64,000 nucleotides of DNA from Streptomyces chartreusis NRRL 3882 (GCF_900236475.1 NZ_LT963352.1:2108001-2172000); one strand, 5' to 3'; positions 1 to 9,061 are shown, numbered from the stretch's first letter. Program-made: numbers and translations. Notes: a model not told the origin generated them from the sequence alone.

Positions 1-1196
1 GCATCTACGCCTTCAACCTGGTGCAGAAGCGCGGCAAGCGCCCGGCCGGTGCCCCGGACAAGAACCTGGCCCGTCCGGTCACCAAGGTCGGTGTCGTCGG
101 CGCCGGTCTGATGGCCAGCCAGCTCGCGCTGCTGTTCCTGCGCCGTCTGGAGGTGCCGGTCGTGCTGACCGACATCGACCAGGAGCGCGTCGACAAGGGT
201 GTGGGCTATGTCCACGCCGAGATCGACAAGCTGCTCGGCAAGGGCCGGATCAACCAGGACAAGGCCAACCGCCTCAAGGGGCTGGTGACCGGCGTCCTGG
301 ACAAGGCCGAGGGCTTCGCGGACGCGGACTTCATCATCGAGGCCGTGTTCGAGGAGATGGGCGTCAAGCAGAAGGTGTTCGCGGAGGTCGAGGCGGTCGC
401 CCCGGCGCACGCGATCCTGGCCACCAACACCTCCTCGCTGTCGGTGTCGGAGATGGCGTCGAAGCTGAAGCACCCCGAGCGGGTCGTCGGCTTCCACTTC
501 TTCAACCCGGTCGCCGTGCTGCCGCTGCTGGAGATCGTCCGCGGCGAGCAGACCGACGAGGCCTCGCTGGCCACGGCGTTCGGCGTCGCCAAGAAGCTGA
601 AGAAGACCGCGGTGCTGGTGAAGGACGCCCCGGCGTTCGTGGTGAACCGCATCCTGACCCGCTTCATGGGCGAGATCCAGAACGTCATCGACGAGGGCAC
701 CCCGGTCGAGGTCGCCGAGAAGGCGGTCGAGCCGCTGGGTCTGCCGATGTCGCCGCTGGTCCTGCTGGAGCTGGTCGGCCCGGCGATCGGCCTGCACGTC
801 TCCGAGACGCTCAACAGGGCGTTCCCGGACCGCTTCACGGTCTCCCCGAACCTCAAGGCGGTCGTCGAGGCGGGCAAGCGCGGCTTCTACGTCTACGACA
901 GCGGCAAGCCCGAGCTCGACCCCGAGGTCGCGGCGCTGCTCAAGCAGGGCGACACCGTCCTGACGGAGGAGCAGGTCCGCGAGCGCGTGCTCGACGCGGT
1001 GGCGCAGGAGATCGGGCTCATGCTCGACGAGGGCGTCGTCGCCGAGGCCCAGGACATCGACCTGTGCCTCATCACGGGCGCCGGCTGGCCGTTCCACCTG
1101 GGCGGCATCACGCCGTACCTGGACCGCGAGGGCGTCTCCGAGCGGGTCAACGGCAAGAGGTTCCTGGCGCAGGGCGTGGCGAGCGTGCCCGCGTAA
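1..1196 (+). CDS. fadB: 3-hydroxyacyl-CoA dehydrogenase, C-terminal part of a FadB-type fatty-acid oxidation protein (5' end outside window)
   Basis: The frame is already open at the left edge, so the gene starts upstream; about 397 codons are visible. The sequence shows a Rossmann NAD-binding start (GVVGAGLMASQ), the ATNTSSLS stretch and the FHFFNPV motif that holds the catalytic His of 3-hydroxyacyl-CoA dehydrogenases, followed by the C-terminal helical 3HCDH domain. FadB-type proteins are about 700 residues with an enoyl-CoA hydratase domain first; that half would lie left of the window, and the residues before the Rossmann fold (VQKRGKRPAGAPDK) look like the inter-domain linker. The known role is NAD-dependent oxidation of 3-hydroxyacyl-CoA in beta-oxidation, usually with a thiolase gene next to it. 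A stand-alone dehydrogenase is less likely because no start codon with a ribosome site is seen at the linker. Confidence 0.88.
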   Translation, partial: IYAFNLVQKRGKRPAGAPDKNLARPVTKVGVVGAGLMASQLALLFLRRLEVPVVLTDIDQERVDKGVGYVHAEIDKLLGKGRINQDKANRLKGLVTGVLDKAEGFADADFIIEAVFEEMGVKQKVFAEVEAVAPAHAILATNTSSLSVSEMASKLKHPERVVGFHFFNPVAVLPLLEIVRGEQTDEASLATAFGVAKKLKKTAVLVKDAPAFVVNRILTRFMGEIQNVIDEGTPVEVAEKAVEPLGLPMSPLVLLELVGPAIGLHVSETLNRAFPDRFTVSPNLKAVVEAGKRGFYVYDSGKPELDPEVAALLKQGDTVLTEEQVRERVLDAVAQEIGLMLDEGVVAEAQDIDLCLITGAGWPFHLGGITPYLDREGVSERVNGKRFLAQGVASVPA

Positions 1197-1209
1197 CGCG
1201 TAACCCCTG

Positions 1210-1254
1210 AGGGGGGTGGGGCGTACGGTAACGATCCGGACGCCCCGCCCCCCT
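1210..1254 (+). terminator. Rho-independent-type hairpin after fadB
   Basis: A 15-bp stem (1210-1224 with 1240-1254, one G-U pair) and a 15-nt loop begin 13 bases after the fadB stop. There is no long T tract, as is common in Streptomyces. Confidence 0.7.
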
Positions 1255-1358
1255 TCTGCATACCGCCACAGATAGGATCCTCACACAATCCGACCATTGT
1301 TTACCGTGCCCTGACGGTCTCCACCAGAGAGCGCCGGGTGTCCTCGAAGGAGTCTTTC

Positions 1359-2810
1359 GTGGCGTCCTCCCGTCGCCGAACACCCGGACGCCGGGTCTGG
1401 CCCAAGATCAGGCTCCTGCTCCTCGTGGCCGTGGTCGCCGCCGGTGGCACCGCGCTCTATCCCGTGTGGAAGGCCGCGAACCCGGACCCGCCCGAACTGA
1501 AGGTCCGCTACCGGACCGACACTCCGGCCACGGCCGCGGCGGCCAAGCCGTCGTTCGAGGTCTTCAACGACACCGGGAAGGCACTGCCGTTGAGCGATGT
1601 GACGCTCCGGTACTACTTCACGGCCGACGGCGCCCCGGGTCCCTCGTCGTACGCCTTCAACTGTGTCAACGCCGTCTTCGGCTGCTCGAACGTCGCCGGC
1701 CGGGTCGTCGCGATGGACAAGGCCACCGACACCGCCGACCACTACCTGGAGGTCAGGTTCACGGCCGGCGCGGGCAGCCTGAAGCCCGGCGCCAACAGCA
1801 AGGGCATCGACCTCCAGCTCTTCCGCACCGACCACAAGCGGCTGAAGCAGTCCGACGACCGCTCCTTCGACGCCGAGATGACGTCGTACAAGGAGGCGGA
1901 GAAGGTCACCGCGTACAAGCGGGGCGTCCTCGCCTGGGGTGAGGAGCCGGACGGCACCAAGGCGAGCGACGAGAAGAAGGCCTCGGCGAAGGCCGGCGCA
2001 CCCGACCCGCTGCCGGCTCCCCCGGACGGGGTGCTGTTCGACGACTTCACCTACCAGGGCGCCAAGGACCCGGCCCTGTTCAAGCACGGCTGGCTGGTCC
2101 GCACCAGCAAGGGCGGCCCCGGCATCGAGAGCACCTGGTCGGCGGACGGCGTCACCTTCCCCACCGCCGAGGGCGCCCACGCGGACGGCCAGGTCCTCAA
2201 CCTGCGCGCCGGCACGGACGGCACCGAGGCCGGGACGAAGCAGGCGAGCCTCGGCACCGCCGCGAGCAAGTTCCGCGACGGCACCTACGCGGCCCGGATC
2301 CACTTCAGCGACGATCCGACCACCGGAGACACCGGCGACCACGTCAACCAGACCTTCTACACCATCGGCGGCAAGGGCTCGAAGTACAGCGAGCTGGACA
2401 ACGAGTACATGCCGAACGGCGGCTGGGGCCGGCCCGGCCCCAAGCTCGACACCGTGACCTGGTACGACCACAAGACGAACGACCGGGTCTACGAGACCAC
2501 GAACAAGAGCCTCGCCGCCTGGCACACCGTGCTGATCAGGGTGAAGGACGGCGTCGTCGCCTACTGGCTCGACGGCAAGAAGCTCTTCCTCAGCAACGGC
2601 AAGTACGCCCCGCGCGCGGACATGTCCGTGAACTTCAACCACTGGTTCATCGACCTGCCCTTCAAGGGCGACCGCGCCTGGGACATGAAGGTGGACTGGC
2701 TCTACTACAACGCGAACGAAACCCTGTCGGCGAAGCAAGTCCAGTCCGCGGTCGAGGGCTTCACCGACGAGGGAATGAACTACTTCGACACGGTTCGGGA
2801 GTCCCGGTGA
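1359..2810 (+). CDS. Membrane-anchored CBM3-like plus GH16-like (ExDxE) surface protein
   Basis: GTG at 1359 is chosen because AAGGAG lies 6 bases before it; an earlier in-frame GTG at 1338 has no such site. The 483-residue product has a basic N-terminus and one hydrophobic segment (about 17-38) without a clear cleavage site, so it is probably an anchored extracellular protein. Residues about 45-180 resemble a family 3 carbohydrate-binding module (PLSDVTLRYYFT and a Cys pair). The C-terminal part (about 220-475) looks like a concanavalin-type beta-jellyroll; SELDNEYM matches the ExDxE catalytic motif of GH16 enzymes. Its stop overlaps the start of the deacetylase gene. Inferred role: binding and trimming or releasing the polysaccharide made by the neighbouring synthase. 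The GH16 assignment rests on the motif and fold appearance only. Confidence 0.65.
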   Translation: MASSRRRTPGRRVWPKIRLLLLVAVVAAGGTALYPVWKAANPDPPELKVRYRTDTPATAAAAKPSFEVFNDTGKALPLSDVTLRYYFTADGAPGPSSYAFNCVNAVFGCSNVAGRVVAMDKATDTADHYLEVRFTAGAGSLKPGANSKGIDLQLFRTDHKRLKQSDDRSFDAEMTSYKEAEKVTAYKRGVLAWGEEPDGTKASDEKKASAKAGAPDPLPAPPDGVLFDDFTYQGAKDPALFKHGWLVRTSKGGPGIESTWSADGVTFPTAEGAHADGQVLNLRAGTDGTEAGTKQASLGTAASKFRDGTYAARIHFSDDPTTGDTGDHVNQTFYTIGGKGSKYSELDNEYMPNGGWGRPGPKLDTVTWYDHKTNDRVYETTNKSLAAWHTVLIRVKDGVVAYWLDGKKLFLSNGKYAPRADMSVNFNHWFIDLPFKGDRAWDMKVDWLYYNANETLSAKQVQSAVEGFTDEGMNYFDTVRESR

Positions 2811-4291
2811 GCAAAAGGCGGTCCAACGCCCACAGGCACGCTGCCCAGGCTGCGGAGAACAAGCCGGTGGTGAGCCGGCGTTCCGCACTGTTCATGGGCG
2901 GCGCCGGAGGCGTCGCGATGGCCGGCGGTGGCGCCTGGCTGGGCCAGGTGGTGGCCCAGCCCGCCGCGCCGGCCGCCGAGGGAGCCATCGGAGGCCTCGC
3001 CACGCCTCCTCTCTACGCCCCCTCCGGCCGCCGCCCGAAGTACCGCCGGGCCAGCTGGTCCCAGCAGTTCCAGGCCTCCCACGGCTGGACGCCCGGGGGC
3101 GCGGGCACCGCGTCGGCCGAGGCGAACGACAAGTCCGCCTTCGTGCGCGGCACCCAGTCGGTCCGGGTGACCACGAACGGCACCGGCAAGCAGTCGTACG
3201 TTCGCAAGACCGGCATGCCCGCGGTGAGCCTGACCGGCAAGATGATCCGGCTCGTCTTCCGCGTCGACGACGTGACGAACCTGGCCAAGCTCGTCTTCTA
3301 CCTGGGCAGCGGCTCCCTCGCGAACCACTTCGCCTGGACCTTCCACGCCCACTCCAAGACATCGGCCAACTACGTCCAGTCCGGGGAGTGGGTGACGGTC
3401 CACCTCCAGTGGGCGGACGTCAACGCGGCGGCCGGCACGTACTCCATCGGTGCCGACGGCAAGCCGTCCACCAGGACCGGCTTCACCGACATGTCGTTCG
3501 CCGTCTACGACGACGCGGGCGGCCCGGTGACGTACCGGCTCCAGGCCGTGGAGCTGATACCGGACACCGTCTCGGTCTTCCCCAAGGGCGTCGTCTCCAT
3601 CACCTTCGACGACTCCCACAAGTCGATCCACGACCTGGCCCGCCCGGTCATGGACCGCTACGGCTTCCCCGGCACGGTCTACAACATCGCCGACGCCATC
3701 GGCACCGGCAGCTTCCTGACCCTCAACCAGATGCGCTCGATGCAGGACTTCTCCGGCTGGGAGATGGCCGGCCACTCGTACGCGAACGCCGTCCACACGG
3801 CGAGCTATCCCAAGCTCACCGCCGAGGAGGCCGACACCGACTTCCGGAAGCTGCGCGAGTGGCTGGTGTCCAACGGCTTCACCAGCGAGCACTTCGCGTA
3901 TCCGCACGGCGCGTTCCAGAAGACGACCGACGGTGTCCCGGTCGACCAGATCGCGAGCCGGCACTTCACCACGGCCCGGTCGATCATCTCCGAGACGATC
4001 GAGTCGTTCGCGCCGGCGATGCCGTACCGCCTCAAGGCGCTGACCGGCATCAACGACGGCACCGGCATCGGCGGTACGGCGCTGCCGAAGCTGACCGGCG
4101 CGGGCGGCCGGCTCGACCGCTGCGTGAACAGCGGTGACTGGCTGATCCTCTGCCTGCACAAGGTCACCGAGGGCGCCCCGGCGACGAGCACCGAGATCGG
4201 CAAGGCGGGCCTGGAGACGCTGATGAAGGCGATCGACGACCGGGACATCCCGGTGCTGACGGTCGAGGAGGCGATGGCTTCCTACACCTGA
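2807..4291 (+). CDS. Tat-exported polysaccharide deacetylase (CE4/NodB-like)
   Basis: The GTG start overlaps the previous stop by 4 bases (GTGA), so the two are translationally coupled. The 494-residue protein begins with a twin-arginine signal (VSRRSALFMGG followed by a Gly/Ala-rich hydrophobic stretch). Residues about 60-250 form a beta-rich region of unknown role. The NodB-like deacetylase domain occupies about 260-490: SITFDDSHKS corresponds to the TFDD metal/catalytic motif, AGHSYAN to the His motif (not the classic HxxxH) and FAYPHGAF to the third motif. CE4 enzymes remove N- or O-acetyl groups from polysaccharides. Position next to the synthase suggests it modifies that polymer outside the cell. 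The altered second motif makes the metal site uncertain. Confidence 0.8.
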   Translation: MSKRRSNAHRHAAQAAENKPVVSRRSALFMGGAGGVAMAGGGAWLGQVVAQPAAPAAEGAIGGLATPPLYAPSGRRPKYRRASWSQQFQASHGWTPGGAGTASAEANDKSAFVRGTQSVRVTTNGTGKQSYVRKTGMPAVSLTGKMIRLVFRVDDVTNLAKLVFYLGSGSLANHFAWTFHAHSKTSANYVQSGEWVTVHLQWADVNAAAGTYSIGADGKPSTRTGFTDMSFAVYDDAGGPVTYRLQAVELIPDTVSVFPKGVVSITFDDSHKSIHDLARPVMDRYGFPGTVYNIADAIGTGSFLTLNQMRSMQDFSGWEMAGHSYANAVHTASYPKLTAEEADTDFRKLREWLVSNGFTSEHFAYPHGAFQKTTDGVPVDQIASRHFTTARSIISETIESFAPAMPYRLKALTGINDGTGIGGTALPKLTGAGGRLDRCVNSGDWLILCLHKVTEGAPATSTEIGKAGLETLMKAIDDRDIPVLTVEEAMASYT

Positions 4292-4315
4292 GGCCCGTAC
4301 ACGTGAGGACACACC

Positions 4316-4347
4316 AGAGAGGGGCGGCCCGGCGGCCGCCCCTCTCT
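4316..4347. terminator. Bidirectional terminator between deacetylase and synthase genes
   Basis: A perfect 14-bp stem (4316-4329 with 4334-4347) and a CGGC loop sit between two convergent genes that end at 4291 and 4364. Confidence 0.85.
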
Positions 4348-4363
4348 TCGCTCTGCTACGGCT

Positions 4364-6106
4364 CTACCAGCCGCCCTGACCGTTCCCCTGCTGCCAGGAG
4401 GGGTTTTCCTGGTAGGGGTAGGCGCCCTGCTGCGGGTACTGCTGGGGGTACTGCTGCTGGTACTGGTCGGGATGGCCCTCGTACCCGCCCTGCCACTGCT
4501 GCTGGCCGGCCGGTTGCGGTGCTCCCCAGCTCACGCGCTGCTGCGGGACGGCCGCGTGCTGCTCCTCGTCGTAGCCGGGGATCGGCTGCGGCTGGGCCGG
4601 GATGCCGCCGGACGGACGGGGCCGGGTGCGCAGGGCCACGCCCTCCAGACGCATCAGCTGGAGTGTCTCGGTGACCTTCTTGTCGGAGTACGGGTCCTCT
4701 TCCTCGAAGATCTCCGTCACATCGGACTCGTGGTCACCGGCCACGGACACCTCGACACCGCCCTGGCGGGTGCCCCAGCTGCCCTTGTGCAGGGTGAACA
4801 GGGCGTAGAACCGCAGCGGGGTCAGCAGCGTCAGCTGGATCACGCCGTAGATCGGCGCGAGCAGGAACATGCCGAAGCGCTTGACGAAGCCCATGCCGCG
4901 GCGCGGGAAGTCGAGGTAGCGCACATTGCGCAGGTAGCCCATCAGCACCATGAAGACCAGGTAGTCGCCGATGTGGTTGACGAACTGCTGGGGCTTCAGG
5001 ATGGGCAGGATGACCATCGAGTAGAACATCGCCGAGCCGAAGACCAGCCACAGCGCGAGTTCCATGCAGGTCAGCCAGAAGGCGGGCCGGTACTTCTTCT
5101 GGTGCCGGAAGGCCCACAGGGACTCGCGGAAGAAGGACTTGTTCCAGCGGACCTGCTGGCGCAGGAAGTGCGGCAGCTTCTCGGGGACGGCCGTGTAGCC
5201 GACGGCCGTCTCCTGGAAGACGACCTGGCCCTCCATCAGGCAGTAGTTGGTCATCCGGCGGTCGTCACCGAAGACGGCCGGCTTGCCCAGGAACTGCTGG
5301 TTGAGGAAGTCCGGCAGGTACTTGCGCACCAGCGTGCCGCGGTACGCGGAGAGCGCGCCGCAGCAGCACAGGACCGACTTCAGCCGCGAGTAGGCGGCCC
5401 GCTCGAAGAGGAACGAGTTGCCGTAGCGCAGGTCCTGGAGGCGGGTGAAGATGTTGCTGTCGTGGTTGAGCGCCAGCACCATGCCGGTGGAAGCCATGAT
5501 CTTCTCGTCGGCCAGCGGCAGCAGCAGCTCGCGCACGGTGTCCCGGGACAGCACGGTGTCCGAGTCGACGCAGAGGAAGATGTCCGAGTACGGCGCGGCC
5601 TCGAAGCCCAGCGCCAGCGCCTCGCGCTTGCCCTTGTTCTCGGGCTGGACGCTGACGGTGTACTTGACGCCCTTGGCCTCGAACTCGCGGCGCAGCTTCT
5701 TGGCCGCCCGGATGCCGGAGTCGTTGGCGCTGGCGTCGTCGATGATGTGGATCTCGTTCGGCAGGCGGCTCTGCGCGAGGAGGCTGCGCATGCCCTGCTC
5801 GAACATCACCGGGTCCTCGTTGTAGATCGGGATGACCGCGGTGACCCAGGCGTTCTCCAGGTACTCCAGCTCCTCCCGCCCGGCCTTGGCCGGACGGTAG
5901 AAGAGGGCGCCGAACATCTTCAGGGCCAGCAGGCCCATGGCACCCATCGAGTACAGGTGCAGGGAACCCGCGTCGAGCCGGGTGGCGATGAGCGCGGCCA
6001 GCCCCAGGAAGACGAAGTACGAGACCTTCAGGTGCCGCCGCTTGCGGTGCGCGCGACGGCCACCGGAGTCGACAGCCCCGGGTATGTACGTGTCTTCGGT
6101 TGTCAC
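4364..6106 (-). CDS. Processive family 2 glycosyltransferase (hyaluronan/chitin-synthase-like)
   Basis: GTG at 6106 overlaps the upstream dehydrogenase stop by 4 bases (GTGA). The frame stays open further upstream only because of GC bias. The 580-residue protein has two N-terminal membrane segments (about 27-70), a cytosolic GT-A domain with AVIPIYNED, HIIDDAS, the DxD-type VDSDTVLSRD, GDDRRM and the acceptor motif QQVRWNKSF, then three to four membrane segments and a Pro/Gln/Tyr-rich C-terminal tail (repeated YPQQ). This order is that of processive membrane synthases such as HasA, NodC and chitin synthases, which polymerise UDP-sugars and extrude the chain. The adjacent nucleotide-sugar dehydrogenase implies that one building block is a uronic acid. 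The QP-rich tail is unusual and probably disordered. Confidence 0.85.
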   Translation of the reverse strand: MTTEDTYIPGAVDSGGRRAHRKRRHLKVSYFVFLGLAALIATRLDAGSLHLYSMGAMGLLALKMFGALFYRPAKAGREELEYLENAWVTAVIPIYNEDPVMFEQGMRSLLAQSRLPNEIHIIDDASANDSGIRAAKKLRREFEAKGVKYTVSVQPENKGKREALALGFEAAPYSDIFLCVDSDTVLSRDTVRELLLPLADEKIMASTGMVLALNHDSNIFTRLQDLRYGNSFLFERAAYSRLKSVLCCCGALSAYRGTLVRKYLPDFLNQQFLGKPAVFGDDRRMTNYCLMEGQVVFQETAVGYTAVPEKLPHFLRQQVRWNKSFFRESLWAFRHQKKYRPAFWLTCMELALWLVFGSAMFYSMVILPILKPQQFVNHIGDYLVFMVLMGYLRNVRYLDFPRRGMGFVKRFGMFLLAPIYGVIQLTLLTPLRFYALFTLHKGSWGTRQGGVEVSVAGDHESDVTEIFEEEDPYSDKKVTETLQLMRLEGVALRTRPRPSGGIPAQPQPIPGYDEEQHAAVPQQRVSWGAPQPAGQQQWQGGYEGHPDQYQQQYPQQYPQQGAYPYQENPSWQQGNGQGGW

Positions 6107-7374
6107 AGCTTGACCACCCGCGGGTGATCGGCGGACTTGCCCCGGGTGTCGAAGAGCGCCCGGGCCCGGTCGGCGAGCACGTCCAGGTCGATCTCGCGGT
6201 GCGGCTGGAGCAGGATGGTGAGGTCGGCGGCCTCGGCGGCGGCGAGATAGTCGTCGGCACGCTCGACGGACGCACCACCGACGCGCCAGTCCTCGACCCG
6301 CGGGTCGAAGTAGGCGAGTTCGGCACCGCGCGCGAGGAGGTTCTCCGCGACGGCCATCGCCGGGCTCTCGCGCTGGTCGGAGATGTCCGGCTTGTAGGTC
6401 ACGCCGAGCAGCAGGACGCGGGAGCCGCGCACGGCCTTGCCCTGGTCGTTGAGCAGATCGGCCGCCCGGTTGACGACATGCACGGGCATCCGCTGGTTGA
6501 TCTCCTGCGCCAGCTCCACGAACCGGAACGGGATGCCCAGCGAACGGACCTTGTACGACAGGTAGTTGGGGTCGATCGGGATGCAGTGCCCGCCGACGCC
6601 GGGGCCGGGGTAGAAGGGCGCGAACCCGAACGGCTTCGTGGACGCGCACCGGATGGCGTCCCACAGGTCGACACCGATCTCACGGCAGAACATCGACATC
6701 TCGTTGACGAGGGCGATGTTGACGTGCCGGTAGGTGTTCTCCAGCAGCTTTGCCATCTCGGCCTCGCGGGTGCCCTTGGCCTCGACGACCCGGTTCACGA
6801 AGCGCTCGTAGAGGGCGCGGGCGGCCTTGGTGCAGTCGGCCGTGATGCCGCCGACGACCTTGGGCGTGTTCTCCAGCCCGAAGGCGGCGTTGCCCGGGTC
6901 GATGCGCTCCGGGGAGAAGGCGAGGTGGAAGTCGGCGCCGACGCGCAGCCCACCGGCCTCCAGCCGGGGCCTGACGACCTCGTCGGTGGTCCCCGGGTAC
7001 GTCGTCGACTCCAGCACGACGAGCGTGCCGGCCCGGAGGTGGGCGGCGATGTCGTCCACGGCCGCGTGCACCGCGCCGAGGTCCGGGGCTCCGTGGTCGG
7101 TGAGCGGCGTCGGCACGCACACCACGACCGCGGCGGCATCCGCGATGACCGCGGCCCGGTCGGTGGCCTCGAAGCCCCGATCCAGCATGCCGCGCACATC
7201 GGCGTCGGTGATGTCGTCCACATGCGAGCGGCCGGCGTTCAGCCCGTCGACCACCCGTCGGCTGCGGTCGAGACCCACCACCCTCAGGCCCGCGGCAGCC
7301 GCGGACCTGGCCAACGGCAGCCCCACGTAACCGAGTCCGACAACCACAAGATCCACCGTGGAGGATCTGCTCAC
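6103..7374 (-). CDS. Nucleotide-sugar 6-dehydrogenase, UDP-N-acetylglucosamine (WbpA/WecC) type
   Basis: GTG at 7374 is taken as start, with GGGA about 8 bases upstream, giving 423 residues, a normal family length. The N-terminal Rossmann motif is VVVGLGYVGLP; ESTTYPGTT and FSPERIDPG follow; the catalytic Cys lies in GVGGHCIPIDPNYL; the C-terminal domain has LLGVTYKPDISDQRES. In characterised families the HCIPIDP form belongs to UDP-GlcNAc or UDP-ManNAc 6-dehydrogenases, while UDP-glucose dehydrogenases usually have GGSCFPKD. The likely product is therefore a UDP-N-acetylhexosaminuronate, made with 2 NAD+, rather than UDP-glucuronate. It is co-translated with the downstream synthase. The AT-richer 210 bases upstream (7375-7584) have no gene and presumably hold the promoter. 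Confidence 0.85.
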   Translation of the reverse strand: MSRSSTVDLVVVGLGYVGLPLARSAAAAGLRVVGLDRSRRVVDGLNAGRSHVDDITDADVRGMLDRGFEATDRAAVIADAAAVVVCVPTPLTDHGAPDLGAVHAAVDDIAAHLRAGTLVVLESTTYPGTTDEVVRPRLEAGGLRVGADFHLAFSPERIDPGNAAFGLENTPKVVGGITADCTKAARALYERFVNRVVEAKGTREAEMAKLLENTYRHVNIALVNEMSMFCREIGVDLWDAIRCASTKPFGFAPFYPGPGVGGHCIPIDPNYLSYKVRSLGIPFRFVELAQEINQRMPVHVVNRAADLLNDQGKAVRGSRVLLLGVTYKPDISDQRESPAMAVAENLLARGAELAYFDPRVEDWRVGGASVERADDYLAAAEAADLTILLQPHREIDLDVLADRARALFDTRGKSADHPRVVKL

Positions 7375-7584
7375 GACATCATTCCCAACCCCGTTGCCGC
7401 GGCCCCGGCCAGACGCAGCAGCAACCGGCCCCCCAGCAAAATCGAACAAGTGCGAGGAGGTTAACAAGACCTTCACTTTTTGACCATGTTCACCCGAGGT
7501 GCGTCTCGTCACGCACACATTCGTACAACCCTTGACACACTTCGGGTGTCTGGAGCGACGGGAGCCTCAGAAGGAACGGGTGAG

Positions 7585-8601
7585 TCAGATCTCCCGCCAG
7601 GCCTCCAGCGCGAGCCCCGGCTCGTCCTTGCGGCGGGTGAGCAGCAGCTTCCCGGCCGACGGGGAGACGGAGGCCGCGACGACCTCGTCGTGTTCGTCGA
7701 GCGCAAGCGACACCGTGGCGTCGGCGGGCAGCTGGGGACCCGACTCGGTCCACCAGGCCCCGGCGGACTCCTGTTCGGTCGGATAGGCGGCGAACGCGAC
7801 CCGGCCGCTCGACGACCGCTGGGCGAGCACGGTGCAGTCGTGCCCCTCGATCTCACAGCGCACGGCGGACACGGGACCCGGCCCGGCGGAGGCGATGAGC
7901 GTCACCGGCTTCTCCCCCGGGCGCCAGGCGCACAGGTCGCCGGAGGCCTCCGTGAAGAAGAGGGTGGTGTGTTCGGCGGACGTGGCGATCGCCCGCAGGG
8001 TCCCCGGGCGCACGGGCACGTCGGCCCCCTCCCCCCGCACCGGGGTCCGGCCCGGCTCCTCCTGCCGCCAGTGCAGAATCCCGCCGGCGGTGCAGGCGTA
8101 CACCTCGACCAGCCCCGACTCTCCCGTGACGGCGGCCAACTCCCCCGCCACGTCATGCCCTTCGAGGTCCTGCCAGGGCCCCCAGCCGCCCTTCTCCTTC
8201 TGGTTGCGCAGGCTCACTCCGCCGCCCTTGTTGCGGACGAAGACGTAGCCACGCCCTTGCGCGTCGACGGCGACGGCCGGCTCGCCCGTCCGCTCGCCCT
8301 TCTTGTCCGGGTGCCCGATCGGGACCCAGTCCAGGGGCGCGAGGCGGGGCCGGAAGTGGGTGGAGTGCACGAGTCCCGACTCGCCCGGCACGGTGGGCCG
8401 CCAGGCGGCCAGATGGGCGTAGCCGTCGGCGCCCTGGCCGACCGCGACGCCCGGGTGCAGCTTCTGGGTGCCGCCGACGGTTCGGGGGGCGTCCCAGGAG
8501 CCGGCGGGGCCGCGTTCCGCACGGCACAGGACGGCGTCGCCGGAGGGCAGGTAGACGGTGAGGCAGCCGTCGCGGCCGCGGATGAGCCAGTCGCCGTTCA
8601 C
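7585..8601 (-). CDS. Hypothetical protein, probable beta-propeller-like repeats
   Basis: GTG at 8601 is preceded by an AAGGTG ribosome site. The 338-residue product has no signal peptide or membrane segment. It is rich in repeated short strands ending in Trp or Phe-containing turns (for example HLAAWRP, GYVFVRN, GILHWRQ, LCAWRPG), spaced at roughly 45-55 residues, which suggests a propeller of the kind seen in PLL-like or tachylectin-like proteins. I do not recognise a family and assign no function. It is divergent from the NYN gene and sits alone between the polysaccharide locus and that gene. Confidence 0.6.
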   Translation of the reverse strand: MNGDWLIRGRDGCLTVYLPSGDAVLCRAERGPAGSWDAPRTVGGTQKLHPGVAVGQGADGYAHLAAWRPTVPGESGLVHSTHFRPRLAPLDWVPIGHPDKKGERTGEPAVAVDAQGRGYVFVRNKGGGVSLRNQKEKGGWGPWQDLEGHDVAGELAAVTGESGLVEVYACTAGGILHWRQEEPGRTPVRGEGADVPVRPGTLRAIATSAEHTTLFFTEASGDLCAWRPGEKPVTLIASAGPGPVSAVRCEIEGHDCTVLAQRSSSGRVAFAAYPTEQESAGAWWTESGPQLPADATVSLALDEHDEVVAASVSPSAGKLLLTRRKDEPGLALEAWREI

Positions 8602-8683
8602 CTGTTCACCTTACGCGGGCGGTACAGGTCGGCACCCCGCCCGCCCCGTGCCTGGCCGGGGTCCGCCGTGCGACCCTGACCAC

Positions 8684-9061
8684 ATGGACAACAACGCTCC
8701 CCTGCTTGTCGTCGTCGACGCCGCGAATGTCGTCGGGTCGGTGCCGGACGGTTGGTGGCGGGACCGCAAGGGGGCGGCGGAGCGGTTGCGGGACCGGTTG
8801 GCGTCGGACGGGGTGCCGGGGGTGGCGGCCGCCGGGCCGGTGGAGATCGTGCTCGTGGTGGAGGGGGCGGCGCGCGGGGTGGAGTCCGTGTCCGGGGTGC
8901 GGGTGGAGTCGGCGGTGGGCAGCGGGGACGATCACATCGTGGACGTGGTCGCGGGGGCGGGTGCGCGTGCGGTGCTGGTGGTCACGGCGGACCGGGAGCT
9001 GCGGAGGCGGGTCGGGGAACTGGGGGCGGAGGTGACGGGGCCGCGGTCGGTACGGCCCTAG
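8684..9061 (+). CDS. NYN/PIN-fold (YacP-like) small putative RNase
   Basis: ATG at 8684 begins a 125-residue protein. The sequence has VVVDAANVVGS at the N-terminus, GSGDDHIVDVV in the middle and VVTADRELRRRV near the C-terminus. These carry the spaced acidic residues (D12, D85/D86, D106 approximately) typical of the NYN branch of PIN-type nucleases, which bind Mg2+ to cut RNA. The protein is only the catalytic domain. Upstream frames remain open but lack a better start. There is no obvious operon partner. Confidence 0.75.
   Translation: MDNNAPLLVVVDAANVVGSVPDGWWRDRKGAAERLRDRLASDGVPGVAAAGPVEIVLVVEGAARGVESVSGVRVESAVGSGDDHIVDVVAGAGARAVLVVTADRELRRRVGELGAEVTGPRSVRP

Noticed and set aside
4472..6127. 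A 551-codon open frame on the plus strand opposite the GT2 synthase
   Set aside because: It has no start with a ribosome site, its residues are a GC-biased Gly/Val/Arg/Leu mix, and the opposite strand encodes a clearly conserved enzyme. Similar long antisense frames (for example 9152-10996, 11598-12884, 58764-61628) were rejected for the same reason.
6107..6664. N-terminal extension of the GT2 synthase frame
   Set aside because: It overlaps the dehydrogenase gene entirely and has no family similarity; the GTGA overlap at 6106 is a better start.
7534..7550. Inverted repeat GACAC...GTGTC near 7540 as terminator of the 7585 gene
   Set aside because: The stem is only 4-5 bp with an alternative pairing, too weak to support.
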